Source: Corynebacterium imitans (lineage in GTDB: Bacteria > Actinomycetota > Actinomycetes > Mycobacteriales > Mycobacteriaceae). From it: 64,000 nucleotides of DNA. How positions within the stretch are numbered: the first letter of the stretch is position 1; every line of letters begins with the position of its first letter. The notes below the pieces were generated by a model. That model worked only from the letters and a program-made list of their open reading frames with translations. It had not been told where the DNA came from and ran no database searches. This document shows positions 1 through 9,173 of this stretch, piece after piece. The stretch covers positions 1,005,660 to 1,069,659 of the forward strand of contig NZ_CP009211.1 in NCBI RefSeq assembly GCF_000739455.1. The letters run 5' to 3'. Position numbers and translations under genes: made by a program.

Positions 1-2430
1 AGCAAGATCAACGACTGGAGCGGCTCGATCACCGCGGTGAACCTGCAGCTGGTGTTTCTGGTCGAGGCACCTGATGACGAGCCGGAGGACGCGGAGTCGG
101 CCGAGTCCGCCGAAGCGACCGGCGAACTTACGTGGCCGGTGCGCGTGCAGGTGCGCGCGGGCACGGATGCGCCGCGGCCGGTGCGCCAGTCGGATTACGA
201 CGCGCAGACCGCGCAGACCTTGCGTGATACGTTGCAGCGCGCCATCGATGTCAGCGAGCTGGTGGATTACCGCCGCCACGGAGGAGCGCGCGACATGCGC
301 AGCGGCGACTGGGACTGCTACCTGTCCACCGAGGAGATCGTGCGCTTCGTGGAAACGGAAGCGGCGAAGCTGCAGCGCGAAGGGTTTACCGTCATGCTGC
401 CCAAGGCGTGGTCGCGCGCGGTAACCTCGGCGAAGCTCAAGGTGAGCAAGCCGGAGAACCCCTACGATTCCTCCACGGTCACCCGCATCGGCTTTGACCA
501 GCTGGTGGAGTACGACTGGCGGATCTCGGTGGGCGATACCGAGCTGACGGATGCGGAGATGAAGGAGCTGATCAACTCCAAAACCGGTCTGATCAAGCTG
601 CGCGGGGAGTGGGTGCTCGCCAACGGCAAGGACTTGTCGCGCACCCGCCAGTACATGAAGAAGCTCCAGCGCAGCGCGCTCGAAGAGGCTAAGGCGGCGG
701 TCGAGCGGGCGGAAAAGCTTGCCGAGCTTGCGGAGGCCGCGGGCTCCGACGATGCGGCCGAGCTGCGCGCGGCGGCCACCCAGGCCCAGCAGCGCTACGA
801 GGAGCTGCTCAAGGACGAGGGCGAGGGCGTGGTTTCTGCAGCGGAGCTGCGCCAGCTCGCGCTCGAGTCGCTGACGGAGGAGCCGATCGAGTTTACGGGC
901 TCGACCTGGTTTACCTCGCTGCTCGGCGGCCAGGACCGCCCGGCCCCGGAGCGTGTGGAGATCCCCGACACGGTGCACGCGCACTTGCGCGAGTATCAGC
1001 GCCGCGGGGTGGATTGGCTCGACTTCATGTCGCGCAACAACTTAGGGGCCGTGCTTGCCGACGACATGGGGTTGGGCAAAACCCTCCAACTCCTTGCCCT
1101 GCTCGCCGTCGAGCACGAGGCGGGGCGGGTCCAGGGGCCGACCCTGGTGGTCGCGCCGACCTCGGTGGTGGGCAACTGGGCGCGCGAGGCCGACCGCTTT
1201 GTGCCGGAGTTGGACGTGGTGGTCCACCACGGCAGCGGGCGCGCGAAAGGCATGGAGCTGGTGGACAAGCTCTCGCAGGCCGACCTGGTGATTACTTCCT
1301 ACGGCGTGGTGGGCCGCGATGCGCGCGAGCTGGCCTTGGTGCAGTGGGACCATGTGGTGTGTGATGAGGCGCAGGCGATTAAGAATTCGGGGACGCAGGC
1401 GTCGAAAAGCGTGCGAGCAATACCCGCACGACACCGCATTGCGCTGACCGGCACCCCGATTGAAAATAAGCTGGCTGAGCTGCGCAGCCTGCTTGATTGG
1501 GTGAACCCAGGCATGCTGGGCTCGCAGGCGTTTTTCCGCAATCACTTCGCCAAGGCGATTGAGTCGCAGCGCGACGAGGAGCTGGCGGCGGAGATGGGGC
1601 AGCGGCTGCAGCGGCTGACCGCGCCGTTTATTCTGCGGCGGGTGAAGACGGATGCCGCGATTATTGATGACCTGCCGGAAAAGCGCGAGCACGTCATCGC
1701 CGTCGACATGACCGACGAGCAGGCAGCACTGTATACCGCGCTGGTGGGCAGCACGAAGCAGGAACTCGAGCGGCGCGAGGGGATGGCGCGGCGCGGGCTC
1801 GTGCTGGCCACGATCACGCGCATCAAGCAGGTGTGCAACCACCCCGCGCACTTTCTTGGCGACGGCTCGCCGGTCACAGTCCAAGGCAAGCAGCGCTCCG
1901 GCAAGGTGGCCAAGCTCATGGAACTGCTCTTTAAGGCTGTGGAGCAAGGCGAGCGGGTCCTGATCTTTACCCAGTACAAGGCCTTTGGTGACCTTTTGCA
2001 GCCCTACCTTTCCGAGCAGCTCGGCGAGGAGATTCCGTTTCTGCACGGCGGGGTGGGCAAGTCGGCGCGCGACGCGATGGTGGAACGTTTCCAGCGCGAG
2101 GATGGGCCGCGCGCGATGCTTTTGAGCTTAAAGGCGGGCGGTACCGGGCTGAACCTCACGGCGGCGTCGGTGGTGGTGCACATGGATCGCTGGTGGAACC
2201 CGGCGGTGGAAAACCAGGCCACTGACCGCGCCTTCCGCATCGGGCAGCGCAAGGACGTGACCGTGTACAAGATGATTACCAAGGGCACGATGGAGGAGTC
2301 CATCCAGGACATTCTCGACGGCAAGATGCAGCTGGCCGGCACCGTCGTCGGCGAGGGCGAGGGTTGGATTACTGAGCTGGACACCGAGGATCTGTCGCGC
2401 CTGATCAGCTACCGAGGGAGGCAAGAGTAA
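1..2430 (+). CDS. SNF2-family DEAD/DEAH-box helicase (HelZ-like), 5' end outside window
   Basis: The reading frame is open from base 1, so the start codon lies upstream; 809 codons are visible. The SNF2 ATPase core shows Walker A DDMGLGKT (window codons 354-361), the DEAQ box (455-458) and the late motif RIGQ (from codon 746), followed by a short C-terminal tail. The N-terminal third is the non-catalytic region typical of actinobacterial HelZ-like proteins. Such proteins use ATP to translocate on DNA and remodel protein-DNA complexes; no substrate can be read from the sequence. The stop codon overlaps the next ATG by one base (TAATG), so it is translationally coupled to the SWIM-domain gene, a pairing I also recall from mycobacteria. 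Confidence 0.9.
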   Translation, partial: SKINDWSGSITAVNLQLVFLVEAPDDEPEDAESAESAEATGELTWPVRVQVRAGTDAPRPVRQSDYDAQTAQTLRDTLQRAIDVSELVDYRRHGGARDMRSGDWDCYLSTEEIVRFVETEAAKLQREGFTVMLPKAWSRAVTSAKLKVSKPENPYDSSTVTRIGFDQLVEYDWRISVGDTELTDAEMKELINSKTGLIKLRGEWVLANGKDLSRTRQYMKKLQRSALEEAKAAVERAEKLAELAEAAGSDDAAELRAAATQAQQRYEELLKDEGEGVVSAAELRQLALESLTEEPIEFTGSTWFTSLLGGQDRPAPERVEIPDTVHAHLREYQRRGVDWLDFMSRNNLGAVLADDMGLGKTLQLLALLAVEHEAGRVQGPTLVVAPTSVVGNWAREADRFVPELDVVVHHGSGRAKGMELVDKLSQADLVITSYGVVGRDARELALVQWDHVVCDEAQAIKNSGTQASKSVRAIPARHRIALTGTPIENKLAELRSLLDWVNPGMLGSQAFFRNHFAKAIESQRDEELAAEMGQRLQRLTAPFILRRVKTDAAIIDDLPEKREHVIAVDMTDEQAALYTALVGSTKQELERREGMARRGLVLATITRIKQVCNHPAHFLGDGSPVTVQGKQRSGKVAKLMELLFKAVEQGERVLIFTQYKAFGDLLQPYLSEQLGEEIPFLHGGVGKSARDAMVERFQREDGPRAMLLSLKAGGTGLNLTAASVVVHMDRWWNPAVENQATDRAFRIGQRKDVTVYKMITKGTMEESIQDILDGKMQLAGTVVGEGEGWITELDTEDLSRLISYRGRQE

Positions 2431-3245
2431 TGACAAAAAAGAAGCGCCCCCAGGAGGGCAATGTCATCTACGCCAACTTTGGGCAGCGCAAGCGCGTGTC
2501 TTCGGCGGCCGAGACCGGCGAGCGGGTGATGTCCGCGCGTGCGATGAACCAGCCCGCAATGCGGATGATCAACGCGGCGGTGCGGCAGACCGACCTCGGG
2601 CGTGCCACCCGCGGGCGGGAGTACGCTGCCGGCGGACACGTGCATGACCTGCACTTTGACCGGGCACGGATTACGGCCTCGGTGGTGGGCAGCCAGAACT
2701 ACCCCTTCGAGGCGTCGATCCTGCTGCCGTTTCGCTCCGCAGCGGAGGTCCGCGAGGCGCTCGGCACGCTTGCGCGCGAGGCCGGTGCGGTTGATAAAGC
2801 GCTCAAGGGCGATATCAACGACGACGTGCTCGACGTGCTGCTCTTTAGCGCGCCGGAAGAGGTCTATACTTCCTGCACCTGCCCGGACAGCGCGCGAGTG
2901 TGCAAGCACATCGTGGCGGTGGCGGACCGGGCCGCGCAGCAGCTGGATGCCACGCCCTCGCTGGTCTTCAGCCTCCGGGACATAACCGTCGCGGGCTTGG
3001 AGCAGATCGTGCGCGAGGAGGCCGCCTCGATTGCGCACGAGAGTACGATCCCGGGCTCCGAGTTCTTCTGGACCGGCCACGAGCTGCCCGAACTGCCGAA
3101 CCCGAAGATCGCGCCGATGATCGAGGACTCCGACATGGACCTGCTGCAGACCGCGATGCAGTCCATCTCTTTTACCAACATCGACCAGATGCGCGCGGTG
3201 GCCGACATTGAGGAGCTCTACGAGGACCTCACCCGCGAGGATTAG
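2430..3245 (+). CDS. SWIM zinc-finger protein
   Basis: This 271-residue protein has the SWIM signature CxCx6CxH at C149, C151, C158 and H160. The SWIM domain binds one zinc and is thought to mediate DNA or protein contacts. No catalytic domain is visible; residues 1-30 are basic and may be flexible. The ATG overlaps the helicase stop by one base, which fixes the start and implies co-expression. It is probably an accessory or targeting subunit for the SNF2 helicase, an inference from the coupling alone. The exact role is unknown. Confidence 0.88.
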   Translation: MTKKKRPQEGNVIYANFGQRKRVSSAAETGERVMSARAMNQPAMRMINAAVRQTDLGRATRGREYAAGGHVHDLHFDRARITASVVGSQNYPFEASILLPFRSAAEVREALGTLAREAGAVDKALKGDINDDVLDVLLFSAPEEVYTSCTCPDSARVCKHIVAVADRAAQQLDATPSLVFSLRDITVAGLEQIVREEAASIAHESTIPGSEFFWTGHELPELPNPKIAPMIEDSDMDLLQTAMQSISFTNIDQMRAVADIEELYEDLTRED

Positions 3246-3303
3246 CACATAAGTTTGACAAATGGCGGGCGTGTGTCCGGCGTCCCTGGTAGATGTAAAG
3301 GAC

Positions 3304-4455
3304 ATGACAAAAACAACATTTATCCATAGCTCCGATCTGCAGATCGGGATGACGCGAAAGTTCTTAAGCCCGGAGGCGCAGTCGCGTTTCGACGAGGCGC
3401 GCGAGCGCTCTATCGACGCGCTCGGCACGCTCGCAGTCGAGCGGGGTGCCGCCTTTATCGTCATCGCCGGCGATGTGTTTGAGCACAACGCCCTAGAGAA
3501 GCGCACGCTCGGCCGCGCGCTCGAGGCGCTGCGCCGCTTACCTGTGCCCGTCTACTTACTCCCGGGCAACCACGACCCGCTCGTGGCCGATTCCATCTTC
3601 CGCCACACGGAGGACATACCCAATGTCACAGTGCTTGTCGACGAGTCGCCGGTCGAGGCCGCCGCAGGAGTAGAAGTCGTCGGCGCGCCCCTATTAACCA
3701 AGCACCCCTCCGAGGACCTCTGTGCGCGCGTAGTGCGGGGGCTCGAGCCCACCGACAAGGTGCGCATTTTAGTCGGCCACGGCCAGGTACAGGGCTTTGG
3801 CAAGGAAGATGCTGAGGCGCTGATCCAGCTCGACGTGCTGGAAGACGCAGTAGAGCGGGGAGTGGTTGACTACGTCGCGCTTGGGGACTCGCACTCGACC
3901 GCGTCTCTGGGTGCGAGCGGGAAGGTCTGGTTTTCCGGGGCCCCGGAGACAACCGATTACGCAGAGCACACCGGCCCGGAGATCGGCGGCGAAGCAGACT
4001 CCGGCAACGCCCTAGTCGTGGAGATAGACAAGCAAGACGGGCGCGCTCAGGTGCAGGTGGACAAGGTCCGCACCGGCACCTGGACCTTCGATGCACTGTT
4101 TTGGGAGGTGGCCGACGCAGACGATGTCGACGCTGTGATTGCCCAGCTGCGGGAGTACCCGGACAAGGACCGCACCGTGATTAAGTACACGCTCACCGGC
4201 ACGCTCGGGCTCGAAGCCACGCGCACCTTGGAGCGAGAACTGGGCGAACTCGAGCCGGTCTTCGCCGCACTCTACCCGCGCGAGCGGCTCATGGACCTCC
4301 ACCTCGAACCCAGCCAGGAAGAGCTGGACAACCTCCCGCTGACCGGTTTTGCCAACCAGGCCATGCACGAACTCATCGGCCAGGCCACCGAGGGCGACGC
4401 CACCGCCCGCGACGCGGTCAACCTGCTGTTCCGACTCTCCCAGGAGGCGAACTAA
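3304..4455 (+). CDS. SbcD/YhaO-like metallophosphoesterase (DNA repair exonuclease subunit)
   Basis: A 383-residue calcineurin-like phosphoesterase. Visible metal-site motifs are SSDLQIG (D11), GDVFE (GD56-57), GNHD (88-91), a VGHGQ segment and GDSHS. The first motif has Gln where SbcD and Mre11 usually have His (DxQ rather than DxH), which I recall as normal for the actinobacterial subfamily. It probably acts as the nuclease partner of the ATPase gene three bases downstream. An earlier in-frame ATG at 3262 exists, but I prefer 3304: a TAGATG box at 3290-3295 lies 8 bases before it, suggesting a leaderless mRNA, and homology begins there. Confidence 0.87.
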   Translation: MTKTTFIHSSDLQIGMTRKFLSPEAQSRFDEARERSIDALGTLAVERGAAFIVIAGDVFEHNALEKRTLGRALEALRRLPVPVYLLPGNHDPLVADSIFRHTEDIPNVTVLVDESPVEAAAGVEVVGAPLLTKHPSEDLCARVVRGLEPTDKVRILVGHGQVQGFGKEDAEALIQLDVLEDAVERGVVDYVALGDSHSTASLGASGKVWFSGAPETTDYAEHTGPEIGGEADSGNALVVEIDKQDGRAQVQVDKVRTGTWTFDALFWEVADADDVDAVIAQLREYPDKDRTVIKYTLTGTLGLEATRTLERELGELEPVFAALYPRERLMDLHLEPSQEELDNLPLTGFANQAMHELIGQATEGDATARDAVNLLFRLSQEAN

Positions 4456-4458
4456 CCC

Positions 4459-7119
4459 ATGCGCATCCACTCCCTGACGATTACAAACTTCCGCGCCATC
4501 GAGCACCTGGAACTCAAGGAACTCCCCGAGACTGGCGTGATCATCGTCCACGGCCCCAACGAGGCGGGCAAGTCCACCATCCTGGAGGGCATTGACCTGG
4601 TGCTCAACGAGCGCCACTCCGCCAAGGGCAAGAAGATTGCCAAGTACGCCCCAGCCAACAAGGACGTCGGCCCCGAGGTCGAACTTTCCGCGGCCGTGGG
4701 CGAGGTGGAGTTCACGGTGCGCAAGCGCTGGCTGAAATCGCCCCAGGCAGAGCTGACCGTGCGCGCGCCGCGCCGGGAGAACTTCACCGGCCGCAACGCC
4801 GACGACGAGCTCGCCCGTATCCTCGACGAGCACCTCGACCGCACGCTGATGGAGACGCTGTTCCTCCGCCAGGGCGAGCTCGACCCGGCCGTGCAAGCCG
4901 CCGGTGTGCCCACAATCGCCACCGCGCTCGACGCGGGCGAGGGTGCCGGCGAGTCTGGGGCGGAAGACACCCAGCTCATGCAGGAGGTGGACGCCGAGTA
5001 CGCCAAGTACTGGACCAACGCTGCAAATCCCAAGCCGAAGGCGGCCTTTAAAAAGCTTGCGACAGATGTGGAGCAGGCCCGCGAGGAGTATGAGGCGCGC
5101 GTGGCAGAGGTGGAGAGCTTAAGCCGCTATGTCGACGAGGTCGCCCGCCGCGAGGAAGAGATCACCCAGGTCGACACCGAGCTGCCCGGGGCCGAGGAGG
5201 CGTTGGCAAAGCGCGTGCAGGAGGCCAAGGCGGCAGAAGAACTGGCGGAAAAGCTCGGGCAGGCGAACGCGAAGCGCGAGCAAGCCGCGCACGAGCGCAA
5301 ACGCGCGACCCAGGATTTGGAAGCACGCACCGCGTTGGCCGAGCGCGTCGCGGTACTGCGCAAGGAGGAAGCAGACCTACGCACATCGCTGGAGCCCGCG
5401 CGTGAAGCCGCGGAAGACGAGGAGACGCAGGTCACGCAGCTGCGGGAGGGGCTCACCAAGGCAAAAGAAGCCGTGGCTGCGGCCCGCGCTGAAGTGAAAA
5501 AGGCCGAGCAGCGCCGCGATTTCGCGCGCGCCACGCAGCGGCATGCGACGGTGGAGGCGCACCTGAAGCGCGTCAAGGAGGCTGAGAAGGCCTACCGCGA
5601 AGCGCTCGATGCCACACCTGCAAAAGAGATCACGGACGCCGACGTGCGCGCGGCTGAGACCGCAGAAAACGAGGTCGCGCTGCAGCGCAAGTTACGCGAC
5701 GCGGCCTCGTCCAAGGTGGAGCTTAGCGGTAAGGACGGCACGGTCACCGTCGACGGCGAGACGGTAGAAGTCCAAGCCACGGAGTCGGCGGAAATCAACG
5801 TCTTCGACGGCACCCGCATCGACATCGAAGGCTTTCAGCTGACCTACCGCGCCGCCCAAGGTGCCCAGGACCCGCGCGAGGCGGTCCGCGAGGCGGAAGC
5901 GGCGCTCGCCGAGCTGCTCGAGGCCGCCGGCTGCGAGAGCGTCGAAGAGCTGCGTGACCTGCGCGATGCGCACAAGGCGCAGGCCGCCGAAGTAGAGGCC
6001 GCGCGCCGCCGACGCGAGGACGTACTCGCCGGTGCCGACCGCGAGGAGCTCGCTTCGGAGCACGAGCGCCTGGCCGCGAGCATTGCAGAGCTCGCCGAGG
6101 CGCTGGGCGTGGATGACAAGGCTGAGAGCATCGACGAGGCGGACGCCGAAAACGCGGTCAGGGACGCCCACACCGCACTCGGCGCGGCCGAGCGCGAGGC
6201 GGAGCAGGCGGAGGCGGCTCTGAAACCTTACGCAGAGCTCAAAGCAGCAAAGGCACTCGCGGTGCTGGAGGCGCGGGTGGAGGCCAAGGCCACCGAGGCA
6301 GCAGGCGCGGACAAGGAGTTCGCCGCTGCGGAAGACGCGCAGCCGCGCGAGGCGCTCGAGGCCGCGCACAAGGAGGCGGAAGCCGCGCTTGAAACAGCGA
6401 CGCAGGAGGCGGACACGCTCGCCGCCGCTGCTGACGAGGCCGACGTGGAGCTTGCCCACACATTGCTCGAGGCAGAGCAGGCGCGCGTGGCGAACATGCA
6501 GCAACGCAAGAACGAGGCGACCATCCGCATTACCGAGCTGCGTGGCCGCATCGAGCAAGCCACCGGTGCCGCCGAGCAGGCCGACAAGGCCGAGGCACGC
6601 CTGGAAAAGGCGGAGACCGAGCTTGACAAGGCCACCCGCCGCGCCGAGGCGATCAAGCTGCTGCGCACCACGCTCTATGCCTGCCGCGAGGAAGCGCGAG
6701 CGAAGTACACCGCGCCCTTCAACGCGGCCATCCGCAAGCGCGCCCGCGTGATCTACGGCAAGGACGTCGATTTCAACTTCGGCGAAGGGCTGCAGATTAC
6801 GGATCGCTCGCTTGGCGACGTCACCGTGCCCCTCCAGTCCCTCTCCGGCGGCGCGAAAGAACAGCTCGCCCTACTCACACGCTTCGCCATCGCGGACCTA
6901 GTCACCGAAACCGGCGAGACCGCCCCGGTGCCCGTGGTGGTGGACGACGCGCTCGGAGCCACCGATCCAGAGCGACTTGCGCTGATGAATACGCTGTTTA
7001 CCCAGGCGGGCAAGAACGCGCAGGTGCTCGTGCTGACGTGCTTCCCGCAGCGCTTCGACCGCGTCGCCGCGGCAAAGACGGTGCATATTGATGAGCTGAA
7101 GCATGCAGACGAGCAGTGA
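4459..7119 (+). CDS. SbcC/YhaN-like SMC-type ATPase without a zinc hook
   Basis: An 886-residue ABC-type ATPase with split head domains. Walker A GPNEAGKST lies near residues 32-40, the signature LSGGAKEQ near 794, and Walker B with D-loop (VVVDDALGATD) near 824. Between the heads are two Ala/Glu/Arg-rich coiled coils. At the apex (residues about 410-470), where SbcC and Rad50 carry a CxxC zinc hook, there is instead a Gly/Val/Thr-rich, probably beta-sheet segment and no CxxC. It starts 3 bases after the phosphoesterase stop, so the two should form a nuclease-ATPase pair. The pair resembles M. tuberculosis Rv1277/Rv1278 from memory. Confidence 0.88.
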   Translation: MRIHSLTITNFRAIEHLELKELPETGVIIVHGPNEAGKSTILEGIDLVLNERHSAKGKKIAKYAPANKDVGPEVELSAAVGEVEFTVRKRWLKSPQAELTVRAPRRENFTGRNADDELARILDEHLDRTLMETLFLRQGELDPAVQAAGVPTIATALDAGEGAGESGAEDTQLMQEVDAEYAKYWTNAANPKPKAAFKKLATDVEQAREEYEARVAEVESLSRYVDEVARREEEITQVDTELPGAEEALAKRVQEAKAAEELAEKLGQANAKREQAAHERKRATQDLEARTALAERVAVLRKEEADLRTSLEPAREAAEDEETQVTQLREGLTKAKEAVAAARAEVKKAEQRRDFARATQRHATVEAHLKRVKEAEKAYREALDATPAKEITDADVRAAETAENEVALQRKLRDAASSKVELSGKDGTVTVDGETVEVQATESAEINVFDGTRIDIEGFQLTYRAAQGAQDPREAVREAEAALAELLEAAGCESVEELRDLRDAHKAQAAEVEAARRRREDVLAGADREELASEHERLAASIAELAEALGVDDKAESIDEADAENAVRDAHTALGAAEREAEQAEAALKPYAELKAAKALAVLEARVEAKATEAAGADKEFAAAEDAQPREALEAAHKEAEAALETATQEADTLAAAADEADVELAHTLLEAEQARVANMQQRKNEATIRITELRGRIEQATGAAEQADKAEARLEKAETELDKATRRAEAIKLLRTTLYACREEARAKYTAPFNAAIRKRARVIYGKDVDFNFGEGLQITDRSLGDVTVPLQSLSGGAKEQLALLTRFAIADLVTETGETAPVPVVVDDALGATDPERLALMNTLFTQAGKNAQVLVLTCFPQRFDRVAAAKTVHIDELKHADEQ

Positions 7120-7178
7120 GAGGTTTTACCTAAGGCATTCATTTCAGGCACCGTGACACATCCACTAAGGTAAGTCGC

Positions 7179-7679
7179 ATGACACTTGATCCTCGCTGGC
7201 TCAACGATGATGAGCAGGAACTCTGGCGGCTCATGCTCGCGGCGTCGAGAAAGATCTCGCGTGTAATCGACGACACGCTGCAGGCGGAATCTGACCTGTC
7301 TTCCTCGGAGTTCTCGGTGCTGGTGAGCCTGTCCGAGGCCGAGAATCACTCGCTGCGCCTGCGTGACCTCTGCGCGGTCTTGGACTGGGACCGCTCGCGG
7401 ACTTCCCACCAGGTCACCCGGATGGAAAAGCGCGGGCTGGTGACCAAGGCGAAGAGCCCCGGGGATGCCCGCGGCGTGCTCGTGTGCCTGACCGACGAGG
7501 GGATGCGCAGGCTCGAGGCTGCGGCCCCGGAGCACGTAGAAAGCGTGCGTCGGCTTGTCTTCGATCACATGGACCCGGAGACCGCTGCGCCACTGCGCGC
7601 GTTTTTCACGAGCGTCTTGGGCGTGACCAATGTGCCGGGGCACGCGGATTACCGCGGCGCGCAGCCAATGAGCCCTTAG
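7179..7679 (+). CDS. MarR-family transcriptional regulator
   Basis: The 166-residue protein has the winged helix-turn-helix layout of MarR proteins: an N-terminal dimerisation helix, a DNA-recognition region around residues 60-90 (LRDLCAVLDWDRSRTSHQV then a wing ending ARGVLV), and C-terminal helices. It probably represses one or a few genes and is released by a small ligand. It stands alone between the SMC-like ATPase and a PspC-domain gene, so its target is not evident. The start ATG is preceded by the purine-rich stretch TAAGGTAAG. Confidence 0.88.
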   Translation: MTLDPRWLNDDEQELWRLMLAASRKISRVIDDTLQAESDLSSSEFSVLVSLSEAENHSLRLRDLCAVLDWDRSRTSHQVTRMEKRGLVTKAKSPGDARGVLVCLTDEGMRRLEAAAPEHVESVRRLVFDHMDPETAAPLRAFFTSVLGVTNVPGHADYRGAQPMSP

Positions 7680-7790
7680 GGGTAAAAATCAGGGTAGATG
7701 TCCGGGCAAACCCCGTTGTCGCCGCTGGCGTTTTTCCGTTTAATGGGAACCGTACACAACAGCGGCACACAAAGAAGGGGAGTAACCGAG

Positions 7791-8009
7791 ATGACCTACC
7801 AGAACTACAACCCGAACAACGCTCCGAAGCGCCTGACCCGCTCCACGACCGACAAGGTGATCGGCGGCGTCTGCGGCGGATTCGCCCAGTACTTCAACAT
7901 CGACCCGGTGATCGTGCGTGTGATCGCAGTTTTCCTGCTCCTGTTTGGCATTTTCCCGATGTTCCTGGCCTACCTCGCGGCCTGGGCCATCATGCCGGCG
8001 GAGTTCTAG
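7791..8009 (+). CDS. PspC-domain small membrane protein
   Basis: A 72-residue protein that is essentially one PspC domain: a short polar N-terminus, the conserved stretch KVIGGVCGGFAQYF, then a hydrophobic membrane segment. PspC domains anchor envelope-stress sensing proteins in the inner membrane. Only the domain is present, as in many stand-alone actinobacterial copies. I chose the ATG at 7791 because AAGAAGGGGAG lies just upstream; upstream in-frame starts have no homology to the family. A strong hairpin terminator follows. Confidence 0.85.
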   Translation: MTYQNYNPNNAPKRLTRSTTDKVIGGVCGGFAQYFNIDPVIVRVIAVFLLLFGIFPMFLAYLAAWAIMPAEF

Positions 8010-8026
8010 CGGGCACTACACAGACA

Positions 8027-8058
8027 GGGCCAGCCACGTGGATGTGGCTGGCCCTTTT
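8027..8058 (+). terminator. Rho-independent terminator after the pspC-like gene
   Basis: An 11-bp perfect stem, GGGCCAGCCAC (8027-8037) with GTGGCTGGCCC (8044-8054), a 6-base loop and a TTTT run. It lies between convergent genes and could also stop transcription of the minus-strand lipoprotein gene, although that side lacks a T run. Confidence 0.85.
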
Positions 8059-8063
8059 GACGT

Positions 8064-8666
8064 TTATTGCGGGGGTTGGGGCTGGTACTCGACGATGTTG
8101 AGACGAGAGGTCCAGCCGCCGTAGTCGGTGACAGGACCAACGGAGACGTGGACTGAGTTGTCGTCGTATACGCCACAGCCCAGGTAGCGTTGATCGCTTC
8201 CGATCGCACAGGAAATCTCGTAAGTCTCCTTGGTGATGGGGCTGGCGACAGTGAGCTCAGCGCCGTAGGCACCATTTCTGTCTGGGCTGAGCTGCCTCCA
8301 TCGGTACTCGGCGTTTATACCCGCCTCGTACATCGCGCCGGCAAACTCACATGAGGTTGCGTCCGCGGCGCTTAGCGTCATCCCGTCTGCCGTTGTGCCG
8401 CAGTCCCCGCCGATCTGGCCCGGGTTGATGGTGTAACCAGCATTTGGGGCAGGGGAGGCAGGTGCTTCTTCCTGTGTTTCCTCCTGCGGCTCCGTCTGCT
8501 GCTCGGACGGCGCCGGCTGGTCCGTGGCATCTGGTGAATTGGACTGGACCGTCGTTTGCGTCACCGTGATGGTTGCGGGTTGTTCTTGGGATTCTGTATC
8601 ACCGCTGCATCCGCTCAAGATAAGGCAGGGGATTGCAACAAGCGAGAGGGCCGGGAGGATTCGCAT
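8064..8666 (-). CDS. Putative secreted lipoprotein, function unknown
   Basis: A 200-residue protein with a lipoprotein signal peptide: a short basic start (MR), a hydrophobic core and the lipobox ILSGC (Cys about residue 19). After the Cys comes a Thr/Gln/Glu/Pro-rich linker (residues about 25-75), then a compact domain with several cysteines (CGTT, TSCEF, ISCAI, LGCGV) that could form disulfides outside the cell. I do not recognise the domain. The start at 8666 fits the signal peptide; longer in-frame starts would spoil it. The linker-plus-small-domain layout resembles secreted corynebacterial and mycobacterial lipoproteins. Confidence 0.75.
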   Translation of the reverse strand: MRILPALSLVAIPCLILSGCSGDTESQEQPATITVTQTTVQSNSPDATDQPAPSEQQTEPQEETQEEAPASPAPNAGYTINPGQIGGDCGTTADGMTLSAADATSCEFAGAMYEAGINAEYRWRQLSPDRNGAYGAELTVASPITKETYEISCAIGSDQRYLGCGVYDDNSVHVSVGPVTDYGGWTSRLNIVEYQPQPPQ

Positions 8667-8769
8667 AGTCTGAGCGTAGCGTACCTGCGAGCCGGTAGTT
8701 GTATGTGTTGGGCGTGTATACACTTGGCCCGTAGCGTACTGCTTAGTCTGCTAAGAGAAGGAGACCACA

Positions 8770-9147
8770 TTGGCCAACGAAGAAGCAGAGCGCACGAACC
8801 GTAATACGCGCGGGGAGCTCGACATCGTAAAGCTCTCCTGGAATCACGATGAGGTGCGCCAGGGCGGATACGACGCTGATGCGCTGCAAGCAGCAATCGA
8901 GCAGCAGCTCAAGGATCACGACTGGACGCAGCTGCCTGCAGAAGTCAGCGTGAGCGATAACCCAGACCAGACGTGGACGATCTTCCTTCCCGCTTCTATG
9001 AGCCTTGCCACCTGGGTGGCGGATGCGAACCAGGCGAGGTGGGTCGAGTTCCTCATCTACATGGCGGAAACCTACCTGGATGGGGGCGAGGAGCACTACC
9101 GCTTCGACCTCACGTGGCTGATCGAAGCGGCGCTCCACGGCGCCTAA
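8770..9147 (+). CDS. Conserved small protein, function unknown
   Basis: The 125-residue acidic protein has no signal peptide or membrane segment. It shows an alpha/beta pattern with many Trp residues (SWNHD, DWTQLP, WTIFLP, ARWVEF, LTWLIEA). I do not recognise the family. The start is probably TTG at 8770, because the strong site AGAAGGAGA sits 6 bases upstream and no ATG in frame does better. It faces the same way as the following lipoprotein gene, which begins 26 bases later, so the two may be co-transcribed. Confidence 0.65.
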   Translation: MANEEAERTNRNTRGELDIVKLSWNHDEVRQGGYDADALQAAIEQQLKDHDWTQLPAEVSVSDNPDQTWTIFLPASMSLATWVADANQARWVEFLIYMAETYLDGGEEHYRFDLTWLIEAALHGA

Positions 9148-9173
9148 ACCGCGGCAGATCCTAAAGATCGGCA

